Assembly: GCA_019155185.1 (NCBI GenBank)
Contig: CM032817.1
Coordinates: 7,088,034-7,152,033 of the forward strand
Direction of reading: 5' to 3'
Origin: Beaufortia kweichowensis
Lineage: Eukaryota > Chordata > Actinopteri > Cypriniformes > Gastromyzontidae
Length of the DNA stretch: 64,000 nucleotides
Shown: piece by piece, positions 47,559-59,590 of the stretch
How the letters are laid out: each line of letters starts with the position of its first letter
Position numbering within the stretch: position 1 is the stretch's first letter
Made by a program: the position numbers and the translations under genes
The notes under the pieces: model-generated
Told to the model about the DNA's origin: nothing
The model's database searches: none
Seen by the model: the letters and a program-made list of their open reading frames with translations, nothing else

Positions 47559-49894
47559 CTACAAAACAGCAAAGAACCAGTAATGAGTCATTAAAATAAA
47601 TAAATGCATGCAGATAAAAAGTATTTCAAAGTAACGCAAATTGAAAAGTAGATGAGATGACAGGTTTTCAATAATCATTTTATTTAAGATCTTAAATGAC
47701 TTCCACCATATGGGTTTATTGAGTCTAAGCATTCATCAGTGATAAACCATTTATAATTTAAGGGTTTCAAAGGAATAGTTTGAAAAATGTAAAAAATATA
47801 AATTAGACTTTAAATTATTGTTGAGAGGAAGATTTTCCGTGAATAATGACCACTTCTGTTTATAAGGATATTACATGGCTTTACAAGACACACATTATAT
47901 GGACTAGTTTAAATATATTTATTATATAAATAAATAGTTTGTAATTACAAGTAAAGTAAAGACAGATTTTTTTTAACTATTTCTTTAATGAGTGTCATTC
48001 CCCAAACAGACATAATATAAATAATTTATCTAATGTCAACCTAAATTAGTATATATAAGTTGAATAATACAAAGTATTTTAGCATTGAAAAAACAACACA
48101 TCTCACCTTTATTGCCAGGCCAGTTTCATTATATTAACAATTAAAATGTTAAAAAACATTTCTTGACATTCGTAAATTACAAGCAATACAGTAAAATAAC
48201 TAAGTAAATGTCATAGGGTGCACACTAGACAACCAGCGATTTCGTCCCCTCTGAATTGCTAATGACAAACAAACAACATATGCAGAGGGTAAGCCACCAA
48301 TTAAGGAAAGCCAAGCCTCGACAACATAGACCGGCACACACACTATGTGATCTATGACTTACTATGCGCTCTCTCTCACCCTGCTGCTAGTTAAGGTCTC
48401 TCCATCACATTTCCCCCCACCCCAGCCTGTGGTGTTGTCCCCCGACTCCAGGGTGTCCTTTCTGCACTGCCTCATTAGCGTCAGCTCTAATGGAGCGTCA
48501 GGGCCAGAGAGTGGGACGAGACCAACACTTTAACAGCAATTAACCCTTGTTCTTTCCCCAGGGAGGCTGGCGTCAGTAACACACTGTAAACAAGCCCGCT
48601 CGATCAACCCAAAAGACAGGCTATCTGGCGTGCAGAAGAAGGCTACCATCAAAGTATCCTTTAATAGTGAAAAAGCGTGGTGGTGTCATCGGCCCTTGTT
48701 TGTGCAAAACGACCTTACAAATGCATACCCTGAAGTTATGCGGACCCCATGCAAGCTCTGCTAAGTGTTGTGTGTGTGAAGCTAGGGTCCATTTTTACCA
48801 GCAACTTACTGTAAATTGCATCACTCTCGACACTCAAATAAGCAGTCAATTTTGAGAAATATTGCAGCATTTTAGGCCCAGTGAAGCCAATTAAAAGCCA
48901 GCTGAGGAAGACTGGGGGTCAGGAGGATCTAGTTAAAAAGACTAAATATGGAGCAACCGGCAGGTTTGTTTGCATAACTCAGCGCTTATATTAAACAAGA
49001 TCACATTCTTTTGTTGCGATAAGACTCTAAAACAACATTTTTTTTACTTTGCACGCATGTGCAAAATAAGACAAACAAACAAACAAATGCAAAGGCATTT
49101 TCTTTACAGACTCACCTAAGACCTGCATACATCTCAATACATAAATATTACATAACATGAGTAAATAAAACAACAACATTGCAAAGCCGGTGTGTAAGCG
49201 GTTCAGGTCCAGCCTTTACCTTTACAACTGTGATTGTTACAGCAAATTTTACAGTGGGTTTTACTTTTTAACATGCCCAGCATCTCCTCTTTAATTTAAA
49301 CAATTTTTAAAACATTTTCCTGATATATGCGTTTTACATATTAGATGAAAAGTGAAGGCACTAATATAGGGATGATTAATGTTTTTAAGACAATTGACAT
49401 TTCTATGAAAATTAACCGTGGTTTTACTAGAATAACAGTGAAATTTGATAGGAAAATTGTGGTAATACAATTGGTAGTCAGTACAAAAAAACATAACTGG
49501 CACATTTTAAATAAAATAAAACCATGGTTAACTTTACTAAGTGTAGTTAATATCAAAACTGAAACCAATAGAGTGACGTCACATCTGTCACGTTTTTCTA
49601 CACAAAACAAAGTTCACATATAATATAATAAATAAATGCAGCGGTTCTGACTATCACGTATTCAGATTAAACCCATATCAAGAGTTAATGAAGAAAGTGT
49701 GCTTTCATTATGAATAACAACTAACCACAACAACATATATTTATATATAATCCATTTACACGGCTGTCTTTTCTTGTGACTACAGCTAATACTGCATAAC
49801 ATCAAAGACATAAAACTATTGAAGATTACTCGATAGACATTTCAATGGTTGCTAAAACAATATAAATGAGTGTTATATGAAATCATTGGCAAAC
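47559..49894. other. Presumed first intron of arhgef39
   Basis: AT-rich except for a GC-richer part at 48370-48620 (TCTCACCCTGCTGCTAG to CTGGCGTCAGTAACAC) that is non-repetitive. No coding exon recognised. Confidence 0.5.
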
Positions 49895-49960
49895 CTGATG
49901 TTGATCGTACTTTTCAAATTGAATACAGGCGCTCTTTCTCACTCGCTTATCAGTTCCGGG
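49895..49960 (-). other. arhgef39: Likely non-coding first exon of arhgef39
   Basis: A CAG|gtttgc donor on the minus strand at 49895 follows a CpG-containing promoter-like stretch, and the first coding exon has an acceptor before 47558. The 5' edge is unknown; 49960 is a guess. The 2.3-kb intron between shows no coding sequence. Confidence 0.35.
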
Positions 49961-50045
49961 TTTTTCTGCGATGTGATTGGTGCTCGTGAACATCGAAACC
50001 GGACCGCCCCTTAATGACGTCGTCGATATACGTCATGTGACGATG
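49961..50045 (-). promoter_or_regulatory. arhgef39 promoter with CCAAT and CRE sites
   Basis: Locally CpG-rich DNA in an AT-rich setting. It has a minus-strand CCAAT (49976-49980), TGACGTCG (50015-50022), TACGTCA (50029-50035) and a near-palindromic GTCATGTGAC E-box (50032-50041). CCAAT boxes are usual in cell-cycle genes, but that regulation is inference. Confidence 0.5.
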
Positions 50046-52647
50046 CTGAGAACAAGATTAACCATAGCGTGAGTGATTTGTCTTATCATTTGCAATATAT
50101 TTAATTTATCCGCTACTTGTATTAGACACATTTAGTATACATTAATGAAAACATGAGAAAATACGCAGTTGTTTTTATTTTAAAGACAAAAGTTGAACAG
50201 TACCTAAATAAAACATTATTATGTTTGAAAAATAAAAAGTAAAGTGTTATTACTTCTGAACATTTCAAGTAAATTTCTGATGGACATCATTTCTCTCTTT
50301 GGATTTTATTGGATTATTTTACTTATTTGTGGCTGTATTTGTAATTCTTAAAAAAACCAATGAAAAAGAATCATCATATTTTCAATTTAAGATATGTATT
50401 ATAATTATTTGTATATTTATTATTATTATTGTTTGTTTCCAAGCATAAGCAAAGACAGAAAGCACAGATGAGAAGTATTTTTTTATTTTTAATACGTACT
50501 GCTTGCAGATCATCAGACTATTCTTAACATGGGTCTGGTGCACTTTAGATGAATCAAAGTCTTCAAAGAAAAAACATATTTAAAATAATAATTCGGTATC
50601 TTTTGCATCCTCAGAGTTTAAGAAAAGAAGTTTTTTATACTCTAGATGATACATCTTAGGAAATGAAGGGAGGAAAAAACACACATCAGCAAATTTCTGC
50701 TAATTATACAAAAGTGTTGGCAAGATGAAAGTGATGCCCCGTGATCAGACTTGGCACTGTAATAGCCCTTCACTCCTCATGGACAATCTCTCCCACATAA
50801 GGAAACCCATCAGGGCCCCTACTTAGTGCAAGTATCAACTTATCTAACTTATTCTCCTTTCCCACAAACAGAAAGCTTACAAGCCGACATCAGCGAGAAT
50901 ACTGACATCTAGTGTTGCCTGTGTGGCTGTTAAGCCTCTGTCCTGTATGATTGATTTCACAGCCACCTTATATTAAAGGCCTGATGATTATACAGTCATC
51001 TTGTATTAGAAGCAAACCTGACATTGAGAAATTAACCATATTTACAGTATATAATTTAATAAATACACGATGTGGGGTTGATGTAGAGTTACTGTGTTGC
51101 AATAGAGTGCACGCGTTGATCATTGAGACCAACTGTATAGCAAAGAAAGACAATAAGTAAATACAGTAGTACAAAAACCTCCAACAAATATTTCAACACA
51201 AATACGATAGTATACAGTGCGCAATGTTCCCAGTAACAGCATAAGGGCTGTGATTCGAGTGCCAGATGAGAATATGCCCTTGAGTTATGTTTTCTCACAC
51301 AACTGAATACTCTACTGTATGTGAACATACCCGAGATGTGTGTGTCAGGTGCAATAACATCTTCACTTACAACTACAACAAGCACTGCATCAGACCAGTG
51401 TGTCACCTATAGATATACTGGAAAACGTTAAATCTGGGTGTACTTTCTGTAGGTTACTTTGTGTAGAATCTGTAGGTTTAGAACTTAATCCCAATTGTGC
51501 TGAACACAGCCGTGTTAAACCGTAAAATCCTGCATCAAAAAACACCTTCAAAATAGTCAATCTTACAGCACCCCAAAAGGTGAAAAAGAAAAGTATTGCA
51601 ACTGCCAAACCGCTAAGATACATCTTTAATGAGAGATTCATTAAAATGTAAAATGTATGACAATATTGGCGGCTCTGCTCTTTATTGTTTTCAATTTTAT
51701 TGTGTTTCCAGAACATTTGGTATTATAATAATTGGCCCCAAAACAGACCTGTGCAAATTAGGCCCATTTTGCCTGCAGGCTATTGAGGCATGAACAGTCA
51801 GAGACACAGCAGACAAAGGGTCCTTTTTCACCTGAGGAGAGAGGAGGAAAAAACGGCAGGAGCGTCAATAATCTACACAAGTAAAGCAACTCTCCCAAGG
51901 TTTTTTAGCCCTGTGGTGCATTATTCATACTTACCGTTGCCAGAGGACTCTTAATTGACCCTTGCTCCTTGCAAAACTTCACGAGATGAAAGAATGCAAT
52001 GTTTTGTAATTCAACTTTTTTGCGTCCCCCTCGCTCCCATTCAATAGTATTGGATTTCTGTTCATGAATTATTCAGAAGTAAAGAAAGAGGTAACCCTAG
52101 CTTAGAGATGTCATAAAAAACTATGGTGCAACTCAAGAAAAAGACAAAAACATATACAAGCCCTATCACAACAAATGCAGTTTAGAAGTGAGCCTTTTAA
52201 AGAATTTACAGGTCAATATCCTTATTTAGCTGCTGTGATAAGAGGAGTGAACGGTTCAATCAAATACACCTGCTGTGTGATAGGATGTTAGGTAGATCAC
52301 TACAGATGAGCTGAAGGACAAGACTGTTCTAGTTAGTCTAAATTACAGAAAGCTGTGGTACACTGAGGACATTACCGAACAGCCTCTTGGGCTGTTTGTC
52401 TTATGATACCGCAGACTTCATGAAATCAAAATTGTAGTTTTGGTACTTTCAGTCTATGTGTGCTAGATTCAATCCTTAAAGTTGACAAAAGGAACTTTTT
52501 GCGGATACGCACATTTAGGCTCCCCATAAAATTAAAGATTAATTATTTTTTTGAAAAAACATGTTAGCCTTAAGAATATGAATAAAATACCAACCTATTA
52601 AAAACCATTTTTAGATCAAAATTAAAAAAACCCTTGCAAAACCCATG

Positions 52648-52812
52648 TTTTCTTCTTCTGCAGAACACAAAAGATATTTTGTTAGAAAAGCAAAACCGAA
52701 TGACTTAAAATATAATATACATTTCTACGAATATTTAACTTCTTTCGAGTCAAACAGGTTTTGAATGGCATGAGGGTAAATAAATGATGACAGAATTTCC
52801 ATTCCTTTAAGT
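52648..52812. mobile_element. Partial GGGATAGTTCAC-type element
   Basis: The words TTCTTCTTCTGCAGAACACAAAAG and GAATGGCATGAGGGTAAATAAATGATGACAG mark the two halves; the ends are eroded. Confidence 0.5.
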
Positions 52813-55626
52813 GTTTTAATAGGGTCTCTAAGGAGGCCAAGTATCCTTAAACTGTAAATATGCTCACAGACATAAAAGGTAAATTATGTATTAAGTGCTG
52901 AGAGGAAAATAAAGCCATGGTCTAAAAACACAAACAAAAACCGAATTGAAAGAGGATTCAAAAGCAATTTATTGTAACTGCCTATTGTCTACCTTTGGTT
53001 GCCTTGATTAAAGTTCTCATTCGGCCCCCACAACCCGGCCCTCCGTACTTGACGCTGTTTCGGCATGTTTAAAAGCGGTGAGCTCATTAAAGCAAAATGA
53101 CTGTTTGGCCCTGGGAAAAAAACATACTCGCATGGAAACAAACAGACACAAAAAATGGAGTGACTCTCCAGTTGAGGAGGACCATTGAAAAAAACGTGTC
53201 GCTTGCAAAACCCTGCGGTTTTCATGGATAATGATAAACTGTCATGCCCGCAATTACAGCAAGCGCTGGATGGCAGGGTTTTATGCGTGTCAATGAGGTT
53301 TGCTCCTAATTGACGATGGGGGACACTAACTCTCTTGAAAGCTGTCATTCAATCATCAAGCATTACAACAAGAGGCTCGTCTATTGAATTTCATGCCAGT
53401 TTGTGTGTGTTTTGTACACGTACACTTGAGGCGGCACTGGGGAGTGGGTCGGTGTTGTGTTTGCGATGTGTGAACGTCCATCACCAGCGCATTTGTTTTC
53501 TGGCATCCGCTTCAGGGAATGGAAATTAGAGCATAAAAGTTTGTTCTGCACACGGAGAGCCGACTGTCACCATTTCACGGGAGACGCATCTAAAGTTAAA
53601 CTCGTATCATGACACTATGTCCACACTGCGCTTCACCTGCAAAAGTAGATGTTCAGAGTTATGCTTGGGTTGTCACTGCATGTGTTTAACCAGTACCCAG
53701 ACATATGGGACAACATTTAAGTCAAAGCAGAGCATGCAATGGTGAGAAACACAATACAACCTTATTTTTAGCTTTCTTTTATCTGTTCATAACTGGTTTA
53801 TTCTCTTGAGAAATGTTTCATCTGTTATTTCAAAGTAATTAAATTCCAAGAGGGTCTGGTAAGCTCATGCTGCCTGTTTTATTTGAACATATTATTAGCA
53901 CTTTGCTGTTCCTATTATGTCTGTTTTAATTATTAGGTATCATCCACCTGTAAATGTGTCTTGACATATAAACACACTCTTGGTAATGTCAATGACAATC
54001 TATTGGCTGCTTCGGTATATCAAGATAAACTCTGAAAAACACAAAACCACGTATTTAAGATTCTTTTTATTGCAAATCTAGTTATACTCATTTAAACACA
54101 TTCATTTAATTACACTTTATTATCTGTCATATTTCAAGCTTCAAAATAACCAAACAAAATATGATTTAATATTTAGATTTTATCCTTAAAAACTATTTCT
54201 TGAACAGTGGAATTTATATAAAAAAAGTAACATATAACCAAATACATTTTTTCAAATACAAATATTCATAGTCTCTAAATTAATATGCACATCATAAAAA
54301 CTTTATGTGTAATAAATAGAAAGAAAGTTTACGTCAACAACCAATTATACATATAAAAATATATTTTTTATATCCCCCAGAGTGAAAACACTATTTGAAC
54401 TCTTAAATTATGGTAACTAAAAAAAATGATTTTTATGTTGGTTTCCCTTTTTGCATATTTCATTTCATATTTCAAGTGTCTCCAAACCCCCAACTTCCCA
54501 AAATCCTGAAATGTTTGAAAATCTGGCAATGTTTACCCTGTAAAGTTAGTTCTTACTTCTAATCTGCATCACATTAAGTGTTGTTCTATGCGCTCCCTTC
54601 ATTCATGGTGAGTTTTGCCTGTAGCCCCTGGGTTGTTTGGTTGTTTACGAGAAACTCAAATGTTTGATTGGCAGCAATGTTCAGTCAGTGAAATATAATA
54701 AATGCATAGGGTCAGCTACAGTTATTGTTTGCTGTATTATCCTGGAGCTTAATTTCCTCGAGTCACAGTCAGAAACAAGGTGCCTTCTTCGCCTAATGAT
54801 TTGTCTCCCTGCGTTTTCCAGTCCCCCCACAGCTAATTCCCCCAACGGGTGTCATGCTTTTCAACTCGGCAGAAAGCCTATTTACCCACAAATTAAAGCA
54901 GAACATCGGTGTGGCACCGGATCCAGTGCATTCAGAAAAACAGGGCAATTACTTGGAAAGAACGCACCTGGGGAATAGCGCTCATTGCAGGAGAGTGGGT
55001 GCGAGGCTTGGAGTGATCAGTCTCAAACACCGGGCTCACGCTGATTATGCTGGAGAAACTTTCTATGAAAGTCAAAAAGGGAGAGGAAAAACACAGCAAA
55101 GACTAGGAAAGAGGTTTTGAGATATTTACAAGGGGAAAACCTTGCTGGTTTGTTACATCATGGGCGTGGAGAGAGTCTTCTCCACGCTAAGCTTCTGAGG
55201 AAGGTCTGGTTCCAGTGGGGCTTTCTTTGTAGTCTTTGTTTTGGGTGTGGATTGACACGCTCTTGGGAAAAGATGGAGATGGAAAACTGCAGGAGAGAAA
55301 TGGAAAATATCAACTTTATAAGTTTTATTCGTGTTAGATGCAAGGGATTCATAGAAAGAAGGGATGCAGAAAACTTACTTGCGTTCCCTTTGGGACAGCT
55401 GGCTTTGGGGAACTCCAAACTTCCAAAATGGAGGTGCTGGGAGGTATACCGTTTTCAGCAGGGTTCTCAGTATGCTATGTACCACAAATCAGTCTATCAT
55501 TAGTTTGCACTTCAGACTTGCTTCTCGGTCACAGGGGGCGCTTTACAAGTTACTAACCTTGAAATTTAGGCAAAACTCCAAAATTGTATCTGAAATGAAA
55601 TATGAAAAATGCATCTTTAAATAATA

Positions 55627-55830
55627 CAGTGGGATATAAAAGTTTGAGAACACTTTTCACCTTTGAAATTATTATAACTTTCATCATTATTATATTATTA
55701 GAATTTAGTGTGTCCCACTTTTGCTTTAACAACACAAACATTTTCTACAAGATTATTCAATGCAGTGCAGAATCTTAAACATTTCTATATCTAAAATCAT
55801 TTTTACAAACTCAAACTCTTACAGTTTTTT
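55627..55830. mobile_element. Tc1-like terminal fragment
   Basis: Starts CAGTGGGATATAAAAGTTTG then AGAACAC, followed by GTGTCCCACTTTTGCTTTAAC; these are words of a fish Tc1-type inverted end. The other end is not found. Confidence 0.45.
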
Positions 55831-56129
55831 ATGTCTTAGAGTCATATTTAAGATTTACATGTATATATGACACTTATGAATGAAATAGATTTACAATATG
55901 AATAAATCACCATGCACACTCTGATCATTTGATGGCATTTCTCTCTAAAGTCCTGATGTTTAATACTTTGTCTAGAAATGGAGAGGCAGAAATGAAAAGT
56001 ACATGCTTTTTGGCTTACATCACAGACTACACACCATGTGCCATTGCCTCAAATTATATATCTGGTGACCCGATGCCCCTGTTCAGATAGCTTTTGACTG
56101 TAATAAATTGCCTTGAGTTTTTGCCTCAT

Positions 56130-57250
56130 AAATGGCTCTTAAATCTAGATGCGGAGAGGTCTGATGATGTTTTAATTGTAACTCGCGAAATGTATTTGCC
56201 GTGACCCGCAGACGTTTTGTGGCGGCTTCTATTCAATATGTATGTGTGTTTCGACACCTTGGGGTTTAAAAAGGTTAATTAACCTCTGGTGGTAGACCTT
56301 TCCTTTGCACTTAACTTGGTCTATGTCCTGATAGTACCATTAACCCGTGCCCTAGCCTCTTAACCTTCTCTATCATTACCCACGTAAAATCCATTAAAAC
56401 TTCCTATTGATCTTTCATGTCAAAACAAGACTTTTTCCACAGCTGCTCTGTGATTTTTATATTCCTAGGAGGCAACCTCAATACCCACATAATGGCCATG
56501 AGTGGAGATGCAAGCCAAGCTTTAATGCTTTTACCTTCTATGCGCTTCATTTAAAACTATAATTGGGCACGATTAACCCGATTATGTGTATGATGTTGTA
56601 ATGCACTCACTTTAAATCTTAAATTTTAGTCTCCTAACTAGAACAAGCACAAGCACTTTTCGGTAGCCGTAACAGCATACATGATGATTTGCAGTAACAT
56701 CTCGAACAAAAAGGTGTAAATGCGCTCGGTGTCTCTCTATATGCTGCGAGTGAGTCAGATCGTAATTGATTAAAACATTCTCGGTGGAAAGGTGTTACAA
56801 GCGGTTAATGGAAACAACGCCATCAAACAGCCAAGTTTGATGGAGAGACATCACACTAAAATGAGAATATTGTCTTTATGAGCAGACGTCAAAATGAAGC
56901 CCCTTTTGCTCTGCCTGCTCTGTCTGAAACAATAAAACACAATTAGCGGGGGATTCAGGACCCGCTGTTTGTTCTGTTTCTATGGTAGCAGCATTGATTA
57001 ACACTTCAGCGGTCTCCAAATTAATGATGTAAAAGCTCCTATAAACAGCTACTCAGCGCATTGGTGCATCAACGCCATTGTGCAGGTGTTATAGTGCGAG
57101 TGGTTGCTGGGAAAAAAGGCATTGTGGGATGGGATGCAGGTGGAGGGTGGCATCTAACACGTTGCGAGTCGCTAATATCTCGAAATGTTGACATTAATTT
57201 GAAAGCCTCTTACAGCCACTTATCTTAAATCCTCTGGACCGGATCTGGAG
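56130..57250. other. Non-repetitive mixed-composition block, possible conserved non-coding cluster
   Basis: About 1.1 kb with TTAATTAACC, CCAAATTAATGATG, TGATTAAAAC, ACAATTAGC and CACTTAACTTGG words and scattered CpG, standing out from AT-rich surroundings. No long open frame. Confidence 0.3.
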
Positions 57251-57411
57251 AGAGGAAATTGTGATGCAGTATCATTTTGAATCTCTTCAACAGCTTTCTA
57301 AAAGGGCCCTGTTGTCTGTATTCATCAAGTGCGTTTTGTTTTATTTTTTAGCCAGAATGGAAATTCTCTTCTCATTTACACACATGACAATTTTTTTGCT
57401 GCCTTAAATTT

Positions 57412-57470
57412 TTTACATTTACATTTATGCATTTGGCAGACGTTTTTATCCAAAGCAACTTACATTTACA
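57412..57470 (-). mobile_element. SINE tail fragment
   Basis: ACATTTATGCATTTGGCAGA then CGTTTTTATCCAAAGCAACT is the reverse complement of the conserved CTTTGGATAAAAGCGTCTGC tail type seen in the SINE at 23.9 kb. Only the tail remains. Confidence 0.6.
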
Positions 57471-57497
57471 AGCATACAAGCATACAATTCTGGAAGA

Positions 57498-57590
57498 ACA
57501 TGAGGTTTGATAAATGATTTGTATTTTTGGGTGAGCTGCCCCTTTAAATATTTAGTTTCTCACAAGACTTTCTGTTTTTAGTTCACTGAT
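57498..57590. repeat. Local duplication copy 1 (element end)
   Basis: ACATGAGGTTTGATAAATGA, then TTTTTGGGTGAGCTGCCCCT TTAAATAT and CTTTCTGTTTTTAGTTCACTGATT, recurs about 290 bases on with small differences. The CCCTTTAAA part belongs to the GGGATAGTTCAC family. Confidence 0.65.
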
Positions 57591-57783
57591 TTACAAAGCA
57601 GAATGTACAAGCTGCGTTTGTTTCTCTATAGTGAATAGTGACTACGACTATGGCCACCTAGTCCCCATCCACTTTCATTGTATGAAATAAAGCTGTTATA
57701 CATTATCAATTTACAATTTAAGTGCATTATGTTATTAAATATCTTTTATATTCCATGCCAGATCTGCACATGAGTCTGGAACG

Positions 57784-57883
57784 ACATGAGGTTTGGTAAA
57801 TAATCACATTTATTTTTGGGTGTACTGTCCCTTTAAATATTCCACCCTTCCTCACCACCCTTTCTGTTTTTAGTCCACTGATT
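57784..57883. repeat. Local duplication copy 2
   Basis: Same order of words as 57498-57590. Similarity runs beyond the transposon end into the CTTTCTGTTTTTAGT flank, which points to segmental duplication and not two insertions. Confidence 0.65.
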
Positions 57884-58884
57884 ATCAAAAACAAACTAAA
57901 GTTATTTCACCTGGTATAAATCTAATTACAAACAAAAAACACAGCATTCTGTACATTTGAAAGCAGTTAAAACAAAACCAGGTAAAAAGCCAGCGCCATA
58001 CCATGTCCAGCTCAATGCAAAGAGCATTACTGTTCTGAAGCACACCTCCACAAACACACTTGTAATCACCATTGATGTGGGCTTAACGCAGCACTCTGTG
58101 GGCAGTGCGACCGAGAGAAACATTAACTTCCATTAACTACAGCCTCTCACCAGGAACAAGGCAGCTGATCAAAGGTGAAACGCTGGGGAATCGGAAAATG
58201 TGGGCTTTGTTCTGATATCTTAAAGGTAGCAGGGATTTAATTATGGCGAGGATTAGCAAAGGCACAGTAAAGAATAGTGCTCAACGCCATCTGCCAAAGG
58301 TCTGAGATGAGGTTAAAGACATGAACCCGTGAGATCAGGGCTAAGGATGCAGCTATTTCGATGTAGCTGAAAAAGAGTTTCTGCATTAGTAATTTACTAA
58401 AAATGACAAAAATCTTTGTGTAAGTGTAATCATTGTGTAAGTGTCAGATTCACTTAAGGAATCATACAAATCAGATTTCAGAATCTAGTTTTAAGATCTC
58501 CCCATGTGTTTAAACAGAGACTGTATTGTTTGTAGCGGCCTTTTCAGCTTAGGCTTGGCACCCCACCTTCAGATTTAAGTCTCAGCATGAAGTGATGGCA
58601 GCCTCCTTTCCACGCTCATTTAGCCAACTAAATTCAAGGCACACGCCGACTGTAACAAAGTGACAGGTGGGACGCACGGCAAGACAGCAAGTTCGCAAAG
58701 GTTGACTCTCATTAGGTTTCCAAAGCCCCACCGACAGGCCCTTGCAGCTGCCTCCCATTGCACCTGCATCTGTTAACCTGCGATGAGGATTTGGGGGGGG
58801 TGAGTGGTTGGTTATGGAAGATAACCGTAGATATCCGTTCTTGAATCCTGTAGTTCACAGCAGGTCAACTTCCTGCCCTTAAGG

Positions 58885-59590
58885 CAGGGGCATTGCACCC
58901 GTGGGGGATGCGGGTGTTTTAACACCCACACTTTTCCCAGTGAGAGGGTTCAACACCCACACTTTTTCTGCAGTTTTTCCGCAGTTTTGCACAAATGCCT
59001 TACAGCAGTCGCTCCTCCGTTTCTCTGGCCGCTCTGTGTCTGCCTCCTCTCCCTCCTCTCAAACATGACACCGGCTGATGATTGGCTGATGATTCTGTTC
59101 TGCCTTAAGTCCCGCCTCTCTTGGTGTGTTAGATTTATCGGTCAGCTGGAACTGAGGATGCAGGAACTTATGGTTATGGTTATTTACATCTCCTTTCCAG
59201 GTACTTTGAATGAGTGTTTATGCTTTCGAGGGTTTAAATAAGCTTGATATGTGTTTGGGAAGATGTTTATGTTTTGTTCTTAATATATGTTCTTTGTATA
59301 TCTGGAGTTTGTAACAAAAATAATTTTCCCCTGGGATTATTAAAGTATTTCTGATTCTGATTCTTTAGCAAGTCTACTGTTGTGTATTTTCACAACAGAG
59401 TTTTGACTTATTTTCTGTGTGTTCGAGTGTGTTTTTATACTTTTCTAGTATCGCTCATTTAAATGGGAAGCTTTTTATATCTTGTATGTTATACCTTTTG
59501 TACCCTTCTGTCATTGTATTCATCGTTTTTATTGTTAACAAACAAACCACATCCGTCCCCCGCACTTTTGAAAAGCTTGCTACGCCCCTG
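58885..59590. mobile_element. Non-autonomous hAT-like DNA transposon
   Basis: The ends are CAGGGGCATTGCACCCGTGG at the left and, on the other strand, CAGGGGCGTAGCAAGC at the right. An 8-base flank, CCTTAAGG at the left (58877-58884) and CCTTAAGA at the right (59591-59598), fits an 8-base hAT target-site duplication with one mismatch. Further inside, both ends carry a G-rich GTGGGGGATGCGG / GTGCGGGGGACGG segment. Interior open frames are short and show no transposase. The TTATTAAAGTATTTCTGATTC stretch at about 59337-59362 resembles a LINE 3' tail nested inside. Confidence 0.6.

Larger units (their letters stand above)
50046..58884. other. Upstream intergenic region of arhgef39, left part
   Basis: No gene recognised. 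Contains repeat pieces listed separately and mixed-composition blocks at about 53.3-53.6, 54.8-55.1 and 56.1-57.25 kb. Open frames of up to 128 codons at 54.6-55.5 kb overlap in several frames and have no family similarity that I can see. Confidence 0.55.

Noticed and set aside
52989..53348. 119-codon minus-strand open frame
   Set aside because: No recognisable domain; no convincing exon structure.
54637..55503. Cluster of overlapping open frames (113, 88 and 128 codons)
   Set aside because: Several frames overlap on both strands, as expected for chance in a GC-richer patch; no motif.
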